Assembly: GCA_037176885.1 (NCBI GenBank)
Contig: JAWWNJ010000008.1
Location: forward strand, 1,922,001 to 1,986,000
DNA from: Favolaschia claudopus
Taxonomy: Eukaryota > Basidiomycota > Agaricomycetes > Agaricales > Mycenaceae
Length of the DNA: 64,000 nt
Reading direction: 5' to 3'
The translations under genes were made by a program, and so were the position numbers. Positions 1-11,127 of this stretch are shown one piece after another. The notes beneath the pieces were generated by a model, which saw nothing but the letters and a program-made list of their open reading frames with translations, was not told the origin of the DNA and made no database searches. Position 1 is the stretch's first letter. Every line of letters begins with the position of its first letter.

Positions 1-860
1 TAGTCAATGTCCCGACCGCCGAGATTGCGATCATAGGCTGCGCTCTTTATGGCGAGCTGGCCTTTGGAGAAGGCGACGACAGCAGCCGATAAACTCGAGT
101 GGCCCACATCCACGAAAATGACGTGTTTAGGATTTTCGGGTTCTGGCAAATCGGATTTTGTGATTCCGTACCCGAGGGCGACTGCGGTGGTGTCGTTGAT
201 GAGACGGAGAGGGTTCAGGCCAGCGATTGCGGCAGCATCGAGAAGAGCCCGGCGCTGAATATCTGAGTACCAGCCGGGAACAGCAATGACAACATCAGTA
301 ACGCCATTTTTGAGTTCTTTGGCGGCGATGTCGCGTAGCTTGCCGAGATACATGGCTACAAGTTGGGTGGCAGAAAATTGCTGCTTTTCCCCAACATAGT
401 TCACCTGAGGGAATATTCAGAAAACAATCAAAAAATCAAGAAACAGCAATCGAGACGGACCTCGACTCCGACACCTCCTTGTATATCGACAAGAGTTGCA
501 TTGATGAACTTCTTTTCGACATCCTGGACCTCGGGGTCGTTCAAAGTTCGACCAAGTAGTCGCTTCAATGAACCGATGGTATTCCGGAAGTTTGAGGTCT
601 CTTGGGTCTTTGCAGACTCGCCGATGGACCGTTGTTTGGGTCCAAAAGCGACCAATGAACTGGAAAATATTGGACACAATTTTTGAAGAAAAAACATGGA
701 GACGCACGGTGTAGCGCGGTTGGAGACTTCGTTGGTGATGATATCGATACCTCGATGTCTTGCGACACCGATCTAGAATGCTATTAGAAGGGCTATAGTC
801 GAAGGGCGGCGAGCGTACTTTGCTGTGGAGGGATCCAAAATCGATACCAACGACGGCCAT
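1..860 (-). CDS. SSE1: Hsp110/SSE1-type Hsp70 nucleotide-exchange factor, 5' part
   Basis: N-terminal ATPase-domain part of a cytosolic Hsp110 (Sse1-like), a nucleotide-exchange factor for Hsp70; the 3' part runs off the left edge. Deduced exons 860..819, 772..708, 659..461 and 404..1; phases join cleanly. The start MAVVGIDFGSLHSKIGVARH is the Hsp70-fold phosphate-1 loop, followed by RGIDIITNEVSNRATP, VAFGPKQRSIGESAK, FSATQLVAMYLGKLRDIA, DVVIAVPGWYSDIQRRALLDAAAIAGLNP and IFVDVGHSSLSAAVVAF. The GFGPK/VAFGPK and CDVGHSS-like wording fits Hsp110 rather than Hsp70 (which has GTTNS in the first loop). The ATG at 860 is chosen because it opens directly into the phosphate loop. One donor (GTCCGT at 460) is non-consensus. 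Confidence 0.93.
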
Positions 861-1796
861 TGTCGGAAGAGGGAGAGAGTAAGAGAGGTCTATGCACGAG
901 GCGGCGATGAAAAAGTTGGCGAATTTTTGATCTCTTGACGTGTCCAAATATGGAAGCACACCCTTCTACCGCGTTCCACCATCTTCTACGTGCTCCAAGA
1001 AAAAACATCTCCGAATCCATCGCGACAAGCAGTTACTGCCAGTGCCAAGTCAGCTTGAAATGCTCGGCCGTCACGGTGTGGAATCTGGATTGCTTGGAAC
1101 ATCGACGGTGACTGGTAATTGGGCAAATGTCGCAATCAACCATCGCGCCAATCGATGTACAACTTAGTCTGAAAGATTCTCTGTGAAACGCTATCCTGCC
1201 AGCACTGCTCAACAAACTACTCTTGGGATGCCAGTAAATCGCTTTGTCCAAATTCGACGTGTATCCTTCTTCTGTTTCTTGAAAAGAATTTTTTGTGTGT
1301 TGTACTTGAAACTGGCAGGGAGCCCATTCTATATTTCCAACCGCATTCAATCAAAGTTGTCTATAACAAGAAGAGGCAAGATGTGCGGATGTTGTAATTC
1401 CTTCGAGATGAGAGCTTTCCGGCAAAATTTCTGAGAAGGCCATGTTGAAGAGCGGCAATTTTCTCAAATTCAGGGACTGTGGATGCCGCTAGGATCAGAG
1501 TTGCTCGAATTCAGAGTTGTTCGTTCCGATGAATAAACAACTGGTAGTCTTAGTATACAGCGGTGCCTTCGATGTTAGCTCTTTCTCACAAATCTGAACG
1601 ATTCCGCGACAAGGAAGTACATACAAGAATCACGGTAAAATACGCTGCCGACCATGCGATTGCCCGTTAGTAGAAGAGTAAATAGTCAGGAGTCTGCATG
1701 GTGCGGTGCATTCGAGGCAAATTGAAAAACTCGTCGAGTACAAGATGATTCAAATTTAACTACACAATTTTATTTCCGTCCCAACATGCCTCAGGC
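861..1796. other. Intergenic: upstream region of the Hsp110 gene
   Basis: No convincing coding sequence. It is the 5' region of the Hsp110 gene and the 3' flank of the GH28 gene. It holds one heat-shock-element-like run, TTCTTGAAAAGAA at 1276-1288, about 415 nt upstream of the ATG. This has one inverted TTCnnGAA pair followed by a same-orientation GAA, so it is not a perfect three-unit element. Short ORFs here lack family features. Confidence 0.4.
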
Positions 1797-3200
1797 CTAC
1801 AACTCGCCCGGCGGGAAATCCTCACACTTGAAGCCCTCCTCTCCACTAACATTATGGCACCACCAATCCGAAAGCACCGTATCATTGCTCACATTCGTCA
1901 CAGAGAAATCCTCCACCGTAAGCCCGCTGCACCCACCCGCAGCAGAGCTGCACCGCAACTTCGCTGCAGCGACCACACCGTCGTTCATCGTACCAGACAA
2001 CCGCCGGAAATTCAGGTTGTTGAAGCTGAACTTCGACGAGTCGCAGTCTTTTCCGGCTTGGCCTTCGTAGTTCTCGCACCTGGGTTGTTGTTGTTGTTAG
2101 CTAAATCGAAGAGGAAGACATGAATTAAATTAGACGTACTGCCAGACCCAGATGGGTGTGTTGCGTCCACGGTCAAGAACGATGTCCTCGATAGTGATAT
2201 TAGTGGCGTAGCCGAGCCCGCCTCCGCCGCCGTTCGGCGGGAAGCCCTGTTGGCGACCACCCCAAGTCTTGAAGTAGATGGCGTAGGTCGTGTCGGAGAG
2301 GGTGATATTGCGGGCGTAGAAAGTATCAACAATGTCTGTCTCGCCATTATATTGCGCAAGCGAGCCAATGGCAAAGCCCTGCCCGCGACGGAAGACAGCG
2401 TCGTACACGTAGATATTAGTGGAATTGCGCTTGAGCGCAACATGGTCATCACCACATGTTACGTCCCATCGCCTGAGCGTGACGTTGTTAGACCAAATGG
2501 TATCAATACCATCCGTATTAAGCGTGCTCTGTCCATTGTTGGCCGTGTTGTTGATGTAGAAGTCCTCGAAGAGGATATTGTTCGAGTACGTCGTGGCCAT
2601 GGTCCACATCTGGCTCTGTACGAAGCGCTGGCGGCGGACGACGCTATTATTCAGCCCGCGCCAGTTGATCATCATGGGACGGCGGGCAAGATTTCCCCGG
2701 CCATTCGCCCAATCATACCACACCTGGCCATTGCCATCGAGCGTGCCAACACCGTGGCCATCCCAGTGGACGTTGTTGCCGCCAAAGTACCAGACAGTGC
2801 TTTGGTTCTGGAAGTCGATGGGCATGGACACGGAGAGCCAGTAGTCGACGTCGGGCGTCCAGAGAAGGCGCCCGAAGAGGTGTATCTGGACGTTGTCGAG
2901 GTTGGTGGTGTTGATGTTGGTGGACATGTTATAGGTCTGACCGGGGAGCACGACGAGGGAGTCGCGCCGGCACGGGCCATTAAGATGGTCGGCAATGTTG
3001 GCAGCATCGTCACCGCCATTGACCTTGGGTAGGATGAGGCAGAGGTGACGGCGGTGCTGGTTGGCAATGTTCTGCCAGTGTGAAAGCGACGAGACTTGTG
3101 CGTTGTCGAAGGTTTCGAGGTCAAAGGAATCTTCCTCAAAATTGGACCCCGCGGCGAAGGCCACCGCCGGGAGAAGGGCGAAGAGAGCAGACAAGCGCAT
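1797..3200 (-). CDS. Secreted GH28 pectinase (exo-polygalacturonase/rhamnogalacturonase-like)
   Basis: Glycoside hydrolase family 28 right-handed beta-helix enzyme, predicted secreted, acting on pectin. Two exons, 3200..2140 and 2079..1797, total 1344 nt (447 aa). Signal peptide MRLSALFALLPAVAFAAG; about 15 N-glycosylation sequons. Family motifs: NTDGID (about residue 230), CGDDHVALK (about 251-259) and the C-terminal Cys-rich stretch. The usual catalytic-site G-H-G-x-S-I-G-S reads GQGFAIGSLAQ, with Gln for His, and the usual R-I-K reads YFKTWGG. These features suggest an exo-acting or divergent GH28 subgroup rather than an endopolygalacturonase. The splice joins Gln(CA|G) to CENYEGQAGKDC. 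Substrate is inferred, not shown. Confidence 0.9.
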
Positions 3201-3235
3201 TCTGATTTTGAAGCAGTAGAATCGTCGCGTTCATG

Positions 3236-3243
3236 TTTTTATA
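3236..3243 (-). promoter_or_regulatory. TATA box of the GH28 gene
   Basis: TATAAAAA on the minus strand, 36-43 nt upstream of the GH28 ATG at 3200. The sequence is clear; use as a promoter is inferred from position. Confidence 0.5.
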
Positions 3244-3250
3244 TTTATCG

Positions 3251-4198
3251 GTATAGACGGCCACGGTCATCTTCCCGAAGGTTTTCCTCATGGAGCGAGT
3301 GGTAGGATCAGGCCAAGCGCAGTCAGGCGCTGTGGAGAACATGAGCGACTCCGAGCTTCCAGCTCACCTGCCCATTGCGCGTAGTAGCACCCGTCGAGCG
3401 ACCGAAGGAAACATTCGGGCCGTGACGTAAGAGAAAATCCCTTCTGACCACCTTTCAATTCAGCCATGGCGTCACTCCGTTTTGCACTGTCGATCCTCGT
3501 CCCGAGTCCCGACCACCACCTAGCATTGAATTCATTCGACTAGACGGTCTCCGACGGGGACACGGAGTGAGCCGTGTTCCAGCAGGGCGACGATCGACCA
3601 AGGCGCTAGACTCTTCCACCCTCGACATCACCTCGGAAGTGCCAATTGGGATCAACCCATGGTTGGGCAGTCGAGAAGGTTGCTGCGGAATCGTCGAATG
3701 AATGCGCACGGTGTCAGGGCCGGGTGATGTCCTCTCGAGCGAATTTGAAGCGCGTGGAAAATAGAGATCGCAGGTGAAGTTCTTACGAGGCCTCTAGGCG
3801 GAGCACGCCAGGGACGCCGGGAAAAGCCGAAGCTGGAAGCTAGAGCCTGGATTATAGGCTATCCATCGAACCACGATCGCGATATACGGGGAGTCGAGTT
3901 GGAATGGGTCGCGTCAAAAGAAGCTGAGGCCCATCTTGTCAAAGTGAGAGCGGAGTATGCGACTGTGTTTCTGTGCTATCGAAATGGATTCGGGAATGCG
4001 AATCGGCCAGCAAGAATGCAGGGCGTGCTTCCCGCCTTGTGGATTTCCGAATCCGAACCCCCATTTCTTGGTAGAGAGCTTGCAATATACCTTCTATCAT
4101 CGAGTGCAACTCGTAAAATAAATATACACGGTTCCCCCGGCAAAATCTTTTGCGTGCATCAGACAGAATCCTCGGTAGGCTTGGAAGTTGTGCATGCC
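3251..4198. other. Intergenic region, no gene seen
   Basis: Upstream region of the GH28 gene and 3' flank of NAA38. The 126-codon plus-strand ORF at 3899-4279 overlaps the 3' end of NAA38 antisense, shows no recognisable domain, and is treated as chance. Confidence 0.4.
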
Positions 4199-4471
4199 TC
4201 AGATATAGTCGCTCAAAGCAATGTGTGTTGCACTGCTATTTTGCGCTTCGACTTTGACAACGAGCTTCCAAGGAATTAGGACCTGGCCGACATAGCGGCC
4301 ATCGGGGTCCTCGTCTGGTCCTAATCGAAATTCGTCGGCGTTGAGAAGAAGGATGTTGAGAGGCTGGTCAGTCCCCGCAAACGAGCCGATGAAAATGCGA
4401 CCGTCTTTAACAGTTACGCGCAGATTTTGGCAAAGAAGCCCATTGAGACGGTGGATAGCAGCAGACGGCAT
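4199..4471 (-). CDS. NAA38: NatC auxiliary subunit Naa38 (LSMD1-like Sm-fold protein)
   Basis: Single-exon 90-aa Sm-fold protein resembling LSMD1/Naa38 (yeast Mak31 family), an auxiliary subunit of the NatC N-terminal acetyltransferase. The Sm1 motif appears as LRVTVKDGRIFIGSFAGTD (residues about 18-36), then LNILLLNADEF, and the Sm2-like part GRYVGQVLIPWKLVVKVE. Length and the long Sm1-Sm2 spacer (DEFRLGPDEDPDG) fit Naa38 better than a canonical LSm RNA-binding protein, but an LSm-like role cannot be excluded. It is divergent from DPM1, with 101 bp between start codons. Confidence 0.8.
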   Translation of the reverse strand: MPSAAIHRLNGLLCQNLRVTVKDGRIFIGSFAGTDQPLNILLLNADEFRLGPDEDPDGRYVGQVLIPWKLVVKVEAQNSSATHIALSDYI

Positions 4472-5677
<1,206 letters not shown>

Positions 5678-6414
5678 ATATGAATTTGACAGATCCCGGC
5701 GTCGTCACCATATTGAAAGCGGATTTTTTTTCTGCGTATGAAAATCTACTTGAGCAGCCGATTTGGAATTCTGCAACTTCGACACGCTCAGTTAAAATCG
5801 GCCATGAACATGGAATAATTCTTTAATTGGCTGGTCAGGTCAACGGCGGTGCCGCCTCCACGATCGGGGAGACCGATATCTTATTCAATGCTGTTTCAGT
5901 TCGGTCGATGCTCAATCGCTTTCACGAGTTTTGCCCACTTTTTATCGCGAGGTTGAGGTGTACTCAGTCACCGATCGTAACTGTTAGGTGGTCGAGCTTT
6001 CTCCCTCGTCGCTATCCTCAACCCTTCACTTGCTTCAAGTCCAAAATCTGGTAACTTTTCCGTTGTGGCGTTCGCAACGTCTCCGCCTCACCCTCCTATA
6101 ATGGGTTCGTATAGGTAGGAGCAGATACAGTCTCGAACTCTGATATTCTACTTATGCTCCGTCGAATCATGAACCATGCGTTTGCAAAAACATATTCAAT
6201 CTTTTTTGGGCCCAATTCTAAGAACAACCAGAAAGCAAGCAGTACAGTCGTAGTCGTAGTCGTAGCTTACATGCTAGTATGTCTGTGCCTATGCCATTAG
6301 ATTGGAGCAAAAACTATACTTTTGTTGAATATATATCCATCGTCGCCGCGAGCTCAATCTCGTTCGCACAGCGGCTGCCTCGTGTAACAGTCACGGCACA
6401 GACCGCAAGCCCAC
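5678..6414. other. Convergent intergenic region DPM1 / eIF3e
   Basis: 3' flanks of two convergent genes. A short tandem TCGTAG run is seen at about 6247-6267. No coding sequence or RNA gene recognised. Confidence 0.4.
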
Positions 6415-8038
6415 TTACCGAACAGCCACCGCCTCGCCGCCCTGCACTGCAGGCCCAGCGGGCGCGCCCATCCGCGAGATCGCTGTACCCAGCCCGGACG
6501 TCCGGAGGTGTAGACCGCGCGTTTTGTCGATGACGGTTTGGTACACGGGCACTGCGGGCCGGAAGATCTCGATGATGTTCTAAGTAGGCAGCCGTTCAGC
6601 TTTCTCGTTTACAGTAAGTAAAAGCAGAAGCTGGGTACGTACCTTGTCGAGGTCGATCTTGGCATCGGCGCCCATGCGGGACTCTCGAATGAGATTGACG
6701 ATCCACTTCTCGCCCTCGTCGGGGGAGAGGTTTAGGCGTTCGGAGAGATCTCTGCAGAGATGTGATGTTGAATATGAATATGAATGTATGTAGATGGCCT
6801 CGAATGCGTACCGGATGTCAATCTTCTGGTGCGTTCGGCAGAACGCCTCACTAATCAAATAGCGCGCGTTGTCTAAAAAGTCCGCGCAAAACTCGCCGAG
6901 GAAGAAATCGTCACTCAGGACATGTTCAGCACGGCCAAGCTCTCTTTGGGCGGCCTCAAAGTCGAACTCGACGTAAAGCTCCTTCAAAAAGGCCGTGACG
7001 GGATCTTGGTATTGGTACTCCTCCATCTGAACGACCTTGATGACTTCACGGATGGCATTGCGCACGCGGGCGGAGGCACCGGGGGGAGGTGACCGCGTGA
7101 GGACGGCTGCAGCGGCTAGGTAGCGCAGAATCCATGGGCAGGATGTTTGGATGGTGTTGAGGTAGACGGGCGACAAGAATGTCTCGAGGAGGAGGGTGCG
7201 CCCTTGCTCGTGGTTGAAATACACGAAGAGAGACCAATGGGAGAGCCATGTGCGCGAGTGCAGCTGGTTCAAGGCGGGTCCGGGCAGTGATCGTGAGTCG
7301 ATGGACTCCCGGAGGGTGTCGAGTTCTTGGAGAGCAGCGTCCCATTTTCCGGAAAGGATGTCGGAGGCGAGTTTACCCCACTGAGCGGAGGTGTTGAGGT
7401 CATTGTCGGTGGAGAGAACGCGGAAGTGGTACAGATAGTCGGCAGCGCCGCTGTAATTGCTGCAAAGAACATGAATTCCAAGATAGAGAAGCAGTTTCGC
7501 AGATGTACCAACCCGTATGAATACTGGAACTGCCCGAAGTGATACAGAGCGGTGATTTGGTCGAGAGTAAGCTGCACGAAAGAAATAAATCAGACATAGC
7601 ACGAAGAAAGAACAGCTAATGTCTAACGTTGTAGTTATCCTTCAGGTATTGCAGATTCTGTTCCTTATCCTGACGCAGGGATTGGGCAACTTCTGGGTTT
7701 TCGATGACATCCAGAACGGCCTGTGCTTCGTCCTGTAGGCGTTGATGCGTTAACAGCGTGTTCCGCCGCTTTTCCTCGAATTCTGAAACGCGTAAGCCGG
7801 GCACAAGAGCCATGAATACGATTTGCATACCTTGAGGGACCTCCTGATCAGGATATATCTGGGTGAAGAGGTTGGCGGCGTAGTCGGGCATGTTTGTGCC
7901 CTTTGCAAGCTCATACTGTGCGATTTGGACGTCACGGACTGAGAAGAGGTTTGTTTCTGAGAGATGGACGAGGAGCGGGAAGGACAGATGGCGGTCCAGA
8001 TATGGCATTACCCGTTTGGTGAGGTCGAATTCTGCCAT
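6415..8038 (-). CDS. INT6: Translation initiation factor eIF3 subunit e (Int6)
   Basis: Subunit e of the eIF3 complex, which scaffolds the 43S pre-initiation complex. Exons 8038..7831, 7782..7628, 7571..7513, 7459..6812, 6751..6643 and 6579..6415, total 1344 nt (447 aa; human eIF3e is 445). It starts MAEFDLTKRVMPYLDRHLSF, typical of the family; then QYELAKGTNMPDYA, YGNYSGAADYLYHFRVLS (human YSGAAEYLYFFRVL), and a C-terminal PCI domain with [41 protein letters not shown]. Its start codon lies 75 bp from that of the divergent UTP7. Confidence 0.96.
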
Positions 8039-8113
8039 CGTCGTCGACGAGCACAGCGAGCAAAAAGTGCGAAGCTGATGGTAAACAACAATCAACAACT
8101 AATCTTTCTTTTA
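8039..8113. promoter_or_regulatory. Very short divergent promoter eIF3e / UTP7
   Basis: Only 75 bp between the two ATGs (8038 minus, 8114 plus). If the in-frame upstream ATG at 8078 were used for UTP7 the gap would shrink to 39 bp, so 8114 is preferred. It contains a CGTCGTCGACGA palindromic core. Joint regulation of translation and ribosome-biogenesis genes is an inference. Confidence 0.5.
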
Positions 8114-10085
8114 ATGGACGCTCTCATCGCAAAGGCAGATGCACAGGGACACCGCCAGAAAAAGCGCAAAATATTCCACAATGCCACAGAAAATTCAGTA
8201 AAAGCAAGAACATCGGTCCCAAAGTCGCTGCAGGATAAAGGACGGGATTTGAATGTGCCCTCCCATAATCACATTGCGAACAAAAAATTGCGCTCAGAGC
8301 TCGTTCGGAATGCAACTCAAACGGCGCGCGCAAAAGCACTGGTTGACGATGCGGAGATGCTACTCGCAGAAGACGCGGGTCTTATGCAGGCGGAGGGTGA
8401 ACTGGAGCGAACATGGCGGGTTTCGCAACCTGAAATCTTAGAAGAGGCGGGGCAGGACGCTGCACGAGGTCGAAGAGAGTGGAAACTTGATGGTGGAACC
8501 TACAGGTCGCGTTATACGAGAAACGGAAGGTGGGTGGTGTCAAGCAACCCTCGATCTAGCTGCTCACTCTGGATGAAGACATTTAGCAATTGTTGGAAGC
8601 ATGGGTCATGCAGCGACATTCGACTGGCTGACCGGCACGCTTCATGCAGAGCTGCAATTGCAGGAGACGTGTCGCGATATAACGTGAGCTTGTCTCTCTA
8701 CTTCTCGTATTGCATTCATTTCTAAGTGGTGGAATAGATTCCTGCACGACCATTCTCATTTCGCTGTCGCTCAGAAAAAATACGTCTTCATATATGACCG
8801 CGACGGCGTCGAACTGCATTGTCTCAAGGCTCACATCGAGCCAACCCGATTAGAATTCCTGCCTTATCACTGGCTTCTTGCCAGTATTGTACGTTTCCTC
8901 CCCTTCAATTCAATCTACTTTCCAATCAAACCCAGGGAAATGCAGGCTATCTAAAATATCAAGACACCTCCACCGGCCAGCTGCTCGTCGAGCACCGTAC
9001 GAAATTCGGAGCTTGCAGCGCCATGACCCAAAACCTGCACAACGCTGTCATACATCTGGGCCACCAAAACGGCTGCACAACTCTCTGGACACCGAATCTC
9101 CCGCATCCTGCTGTCCAACTCCTCGCGCACCTCGGTCCCGTCTCCAGCGTGTCCGTCGATCCTAGCTCGGGCGGACGATACATGGCAACCGCGGGCAAAG
9201 ACAGCACAGTCAAAGTATGGGACTGTCGCAATTGGAAGGGCGCCGTGCGCGAGTGGTCCGCTCGCGGGGGACCAGCGGAAGTCGAGTGGAGTCAACGAGG
9301 TGCATTGGCTGTCGCTAGCGGTGGCACTGTCAACGTATATACATCCCCGACGATACAACAGCCTATGCATGGGAGCACGCAGCCGCCGCTTTATTTGACC
9401 CACCCGATTCCTCATCGACCCTTGACTTCAGTACGCTTCACCCCGTTCCAGGATGTATTGACTATCGGGCATGCCGCTGGGTTATCCAGCATTCTTGTCC
9501 CAGGTGTCGGAGAGCCCAATTTCGATTCTTCCGAAGCCGATCCATTCGAAAATCGCAAGGCTCGCCGTGAGAAGGAGGTTAAGGCACTACTTGACAAGGT
9601 CTGTATTGATAGACTGCTTTCGTTTCAGAAACTTATCAGCTAACATATCATTACAGATACAACCAGACATGATCACCCTCGACCCAGAGCTCATCGGCTC
9701 CATGGCACCAGAGCAAAAGCTCTCCGTCACAACGACATTCGACGGCAAACCTCCCCGTGGAGCCGAAACACCTTTCGCTCGTCTCCCGCGAATCGAGCGA
9801 CTGCGCGTGCAGGGCAAGGCGGACGACTCTGAGGTGGTGGATCCGGACGATACGGGTGCTGACGGACGCAAGTTGACGAAGGAGGAAAAGGAGAGGAAGA
9901 AGATGCGCGGGAAGAATAAGAGTTTGAAGAGGTATTTGAGGAAGCATAGGAAGAATGTGATTGATCCTGCGACGGTGGCCATTCGGGCGAAGCTGGAGAA
10001 GCAGCGGGAGGAGAGAAAAGTTAGGGCGAAGGAAGGGGCGGGTGGTGAAACGCGTAAACCCTCTGCGCTTGATAGATTTTCATGA
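8114..10085 (+). CDS. UTP7: U3 snoRNP / SSU processome WD40 protein Utp7 (WDR46/BING4 type)
   Basis: Nucleolar component of the small-subunit processome needed for 18S rRNA maturation. Exons 8114..8529, 8579..8683, 8738..8888, 8936..9598 and 9657..10085 (1764 nt, 587 aa). The N-terminus is basic (HRQKKRKIF), with the Utp7 signature [30 protein letters not shown]; beta-propeller repeats include [21 protein letters not shown]. The BING4 C-terminal box appears as [61 protein letters not shown], followed by a basic tail [24 protein letters not shown]. The acceptor at 8578 (GAAG) is chosen over TTTAG at 8585 because only it keeps frame. Confidence 0.95.
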
Positions 10086-10130
10086 GTGTGTTGTTATAAC
10101 TGTTCATACATACACACTGCCATCTGGATT

Positions 10131-10432
10131 AGGGTGTTTCAGATATCTCAATTCTGCTCAACTTTGGGTCCAACTTTGGTGTCAACTTTGTCCCAACTTG
10201 GAGTCCGATTTCGAGGGTTGAGGCCAATTTTTGGGCCGTAGGAATTAGCTGAAGTCGAGCGGAAAGTTGGAGAGTGGAAGTTGGAGTGAAAGTTAGGATG
10301 CAAGTCGTGGTCCGATGCACGACTTGCATCCCAACTTCGAAATCGGACTCAAATTCGGACTTGCAACTTTCAAAATCGGACATCAAGTTGGAACCAAAAT
10401 CGGGCGCGAAGTTGAGATATCTGAAACACCCT
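10131..10432. mobile_element. Foldback MITE with AGGGTGTTTC...GAAACACCCT ends
   Basis: A 302-bp non-coding element. The outer 21 bp (AGGGTGTTTCAGATATCTCA then A at 10131-10151) are a perfect inverted repeat of 10412-10432, flanked on both sides by TA/ATT. The inverted symmetry continues imperfectly over more than 100 bp per arm (GTCCAACTT, GTCCGATTT and CCGATTTCGA words recur in both arms). The centre has a perfect 13-bp hairpin, GATGCAAGTCGTG / CACGACTTGCATC, around 10300-10330. It carries no transposase. It begins 45 bp after the UTP7 stop codon, so it probably lies in that gene's 3' UTR. Confidence 0.85.
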
Positions 10433-11127
10433 ATTGTTTGCTGGAGTGAAAAACCTCAGAAAACGAAGGAACTGAATTCAATATTTACTTTGAGCAAGAT
10501 CAGCCGTTTCATGAGAAATCTCTTTCTTTCCTTCATCACTGGCCCGTTCGGAGGTTGGTAAGTAGAGCTATTGACATCGCTATTTATATAGGTCCCTGAG
10601 AACGACTGTCTTCTCATCGCCCGGTATAAAGTCTGGTTTACGAGACTAACATCGCTATAACGCGACTAGCTTGTTATTGATGTTGAGCTCTCCAAGCAGC
10701 TTTCGACGCCATGAGTTGGTCGGTTTTCTCAAGTTCTCCAGAAATCACTTCAGAGATCTTATTTGAATAACCTGCCCTTAACGACGATTCCCTCATGCTC
10801 AGCTGCTCCTCTTCTCTTGAGCCAGATCTGCCCTCGGTGGCGGCGAATAGCACTCCCTGATTAGCCCAGTTTCCTGTGCCTCCAGAGGCAGAGTAGACCG
10901 ATTCCCTGGACCCTTCAACCTTCTAGAATCTTCGCCTTCGCGTTACTCAGGATGATCCTGGATCTGGCCCTAATTTTCGTTCACACAAAATGCAGTTGAA
11001 TCCAGATATCAGCTTGCTTTTGACTCTCGTGGACTTCTTTCTGTTATCGAGCTCTGACTCGAGACATGGTGCCAAACAGAACGCCCTGTTCCGTACGATA
11101 ATACAAAAACGAACGCCAGCAACAATA
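10433..11127. other. Intergenic region, no gene seen
   Basis: 3' flanks of the convergent genes UTP7 and SOF1. No coding signal, RNA gene or repeat recognised. Confidence 0.4.

Noticed and set aside
2250..3032. 260-codon plus-strand ORF opposite the GH28 gene
   Set aside because: It is antisense to a well-supported enzyme and has no recognisable domain.
3899..4279. 126-codon plus-strand ORF
   Set aside because: No motif; it overlaps the NAA38 3' end antisense and lacks a promoter or orthologue-like feature.
8078..8113. Upstream in-frame ATG (MVNNNQQ) as the UTP7 start
   Set aside because: It would lie 39 bp from the eIF3e ATG and adds a non-conserved hydrophobic stretch; the Met at 8114 starts the conserved basic N-terminus.
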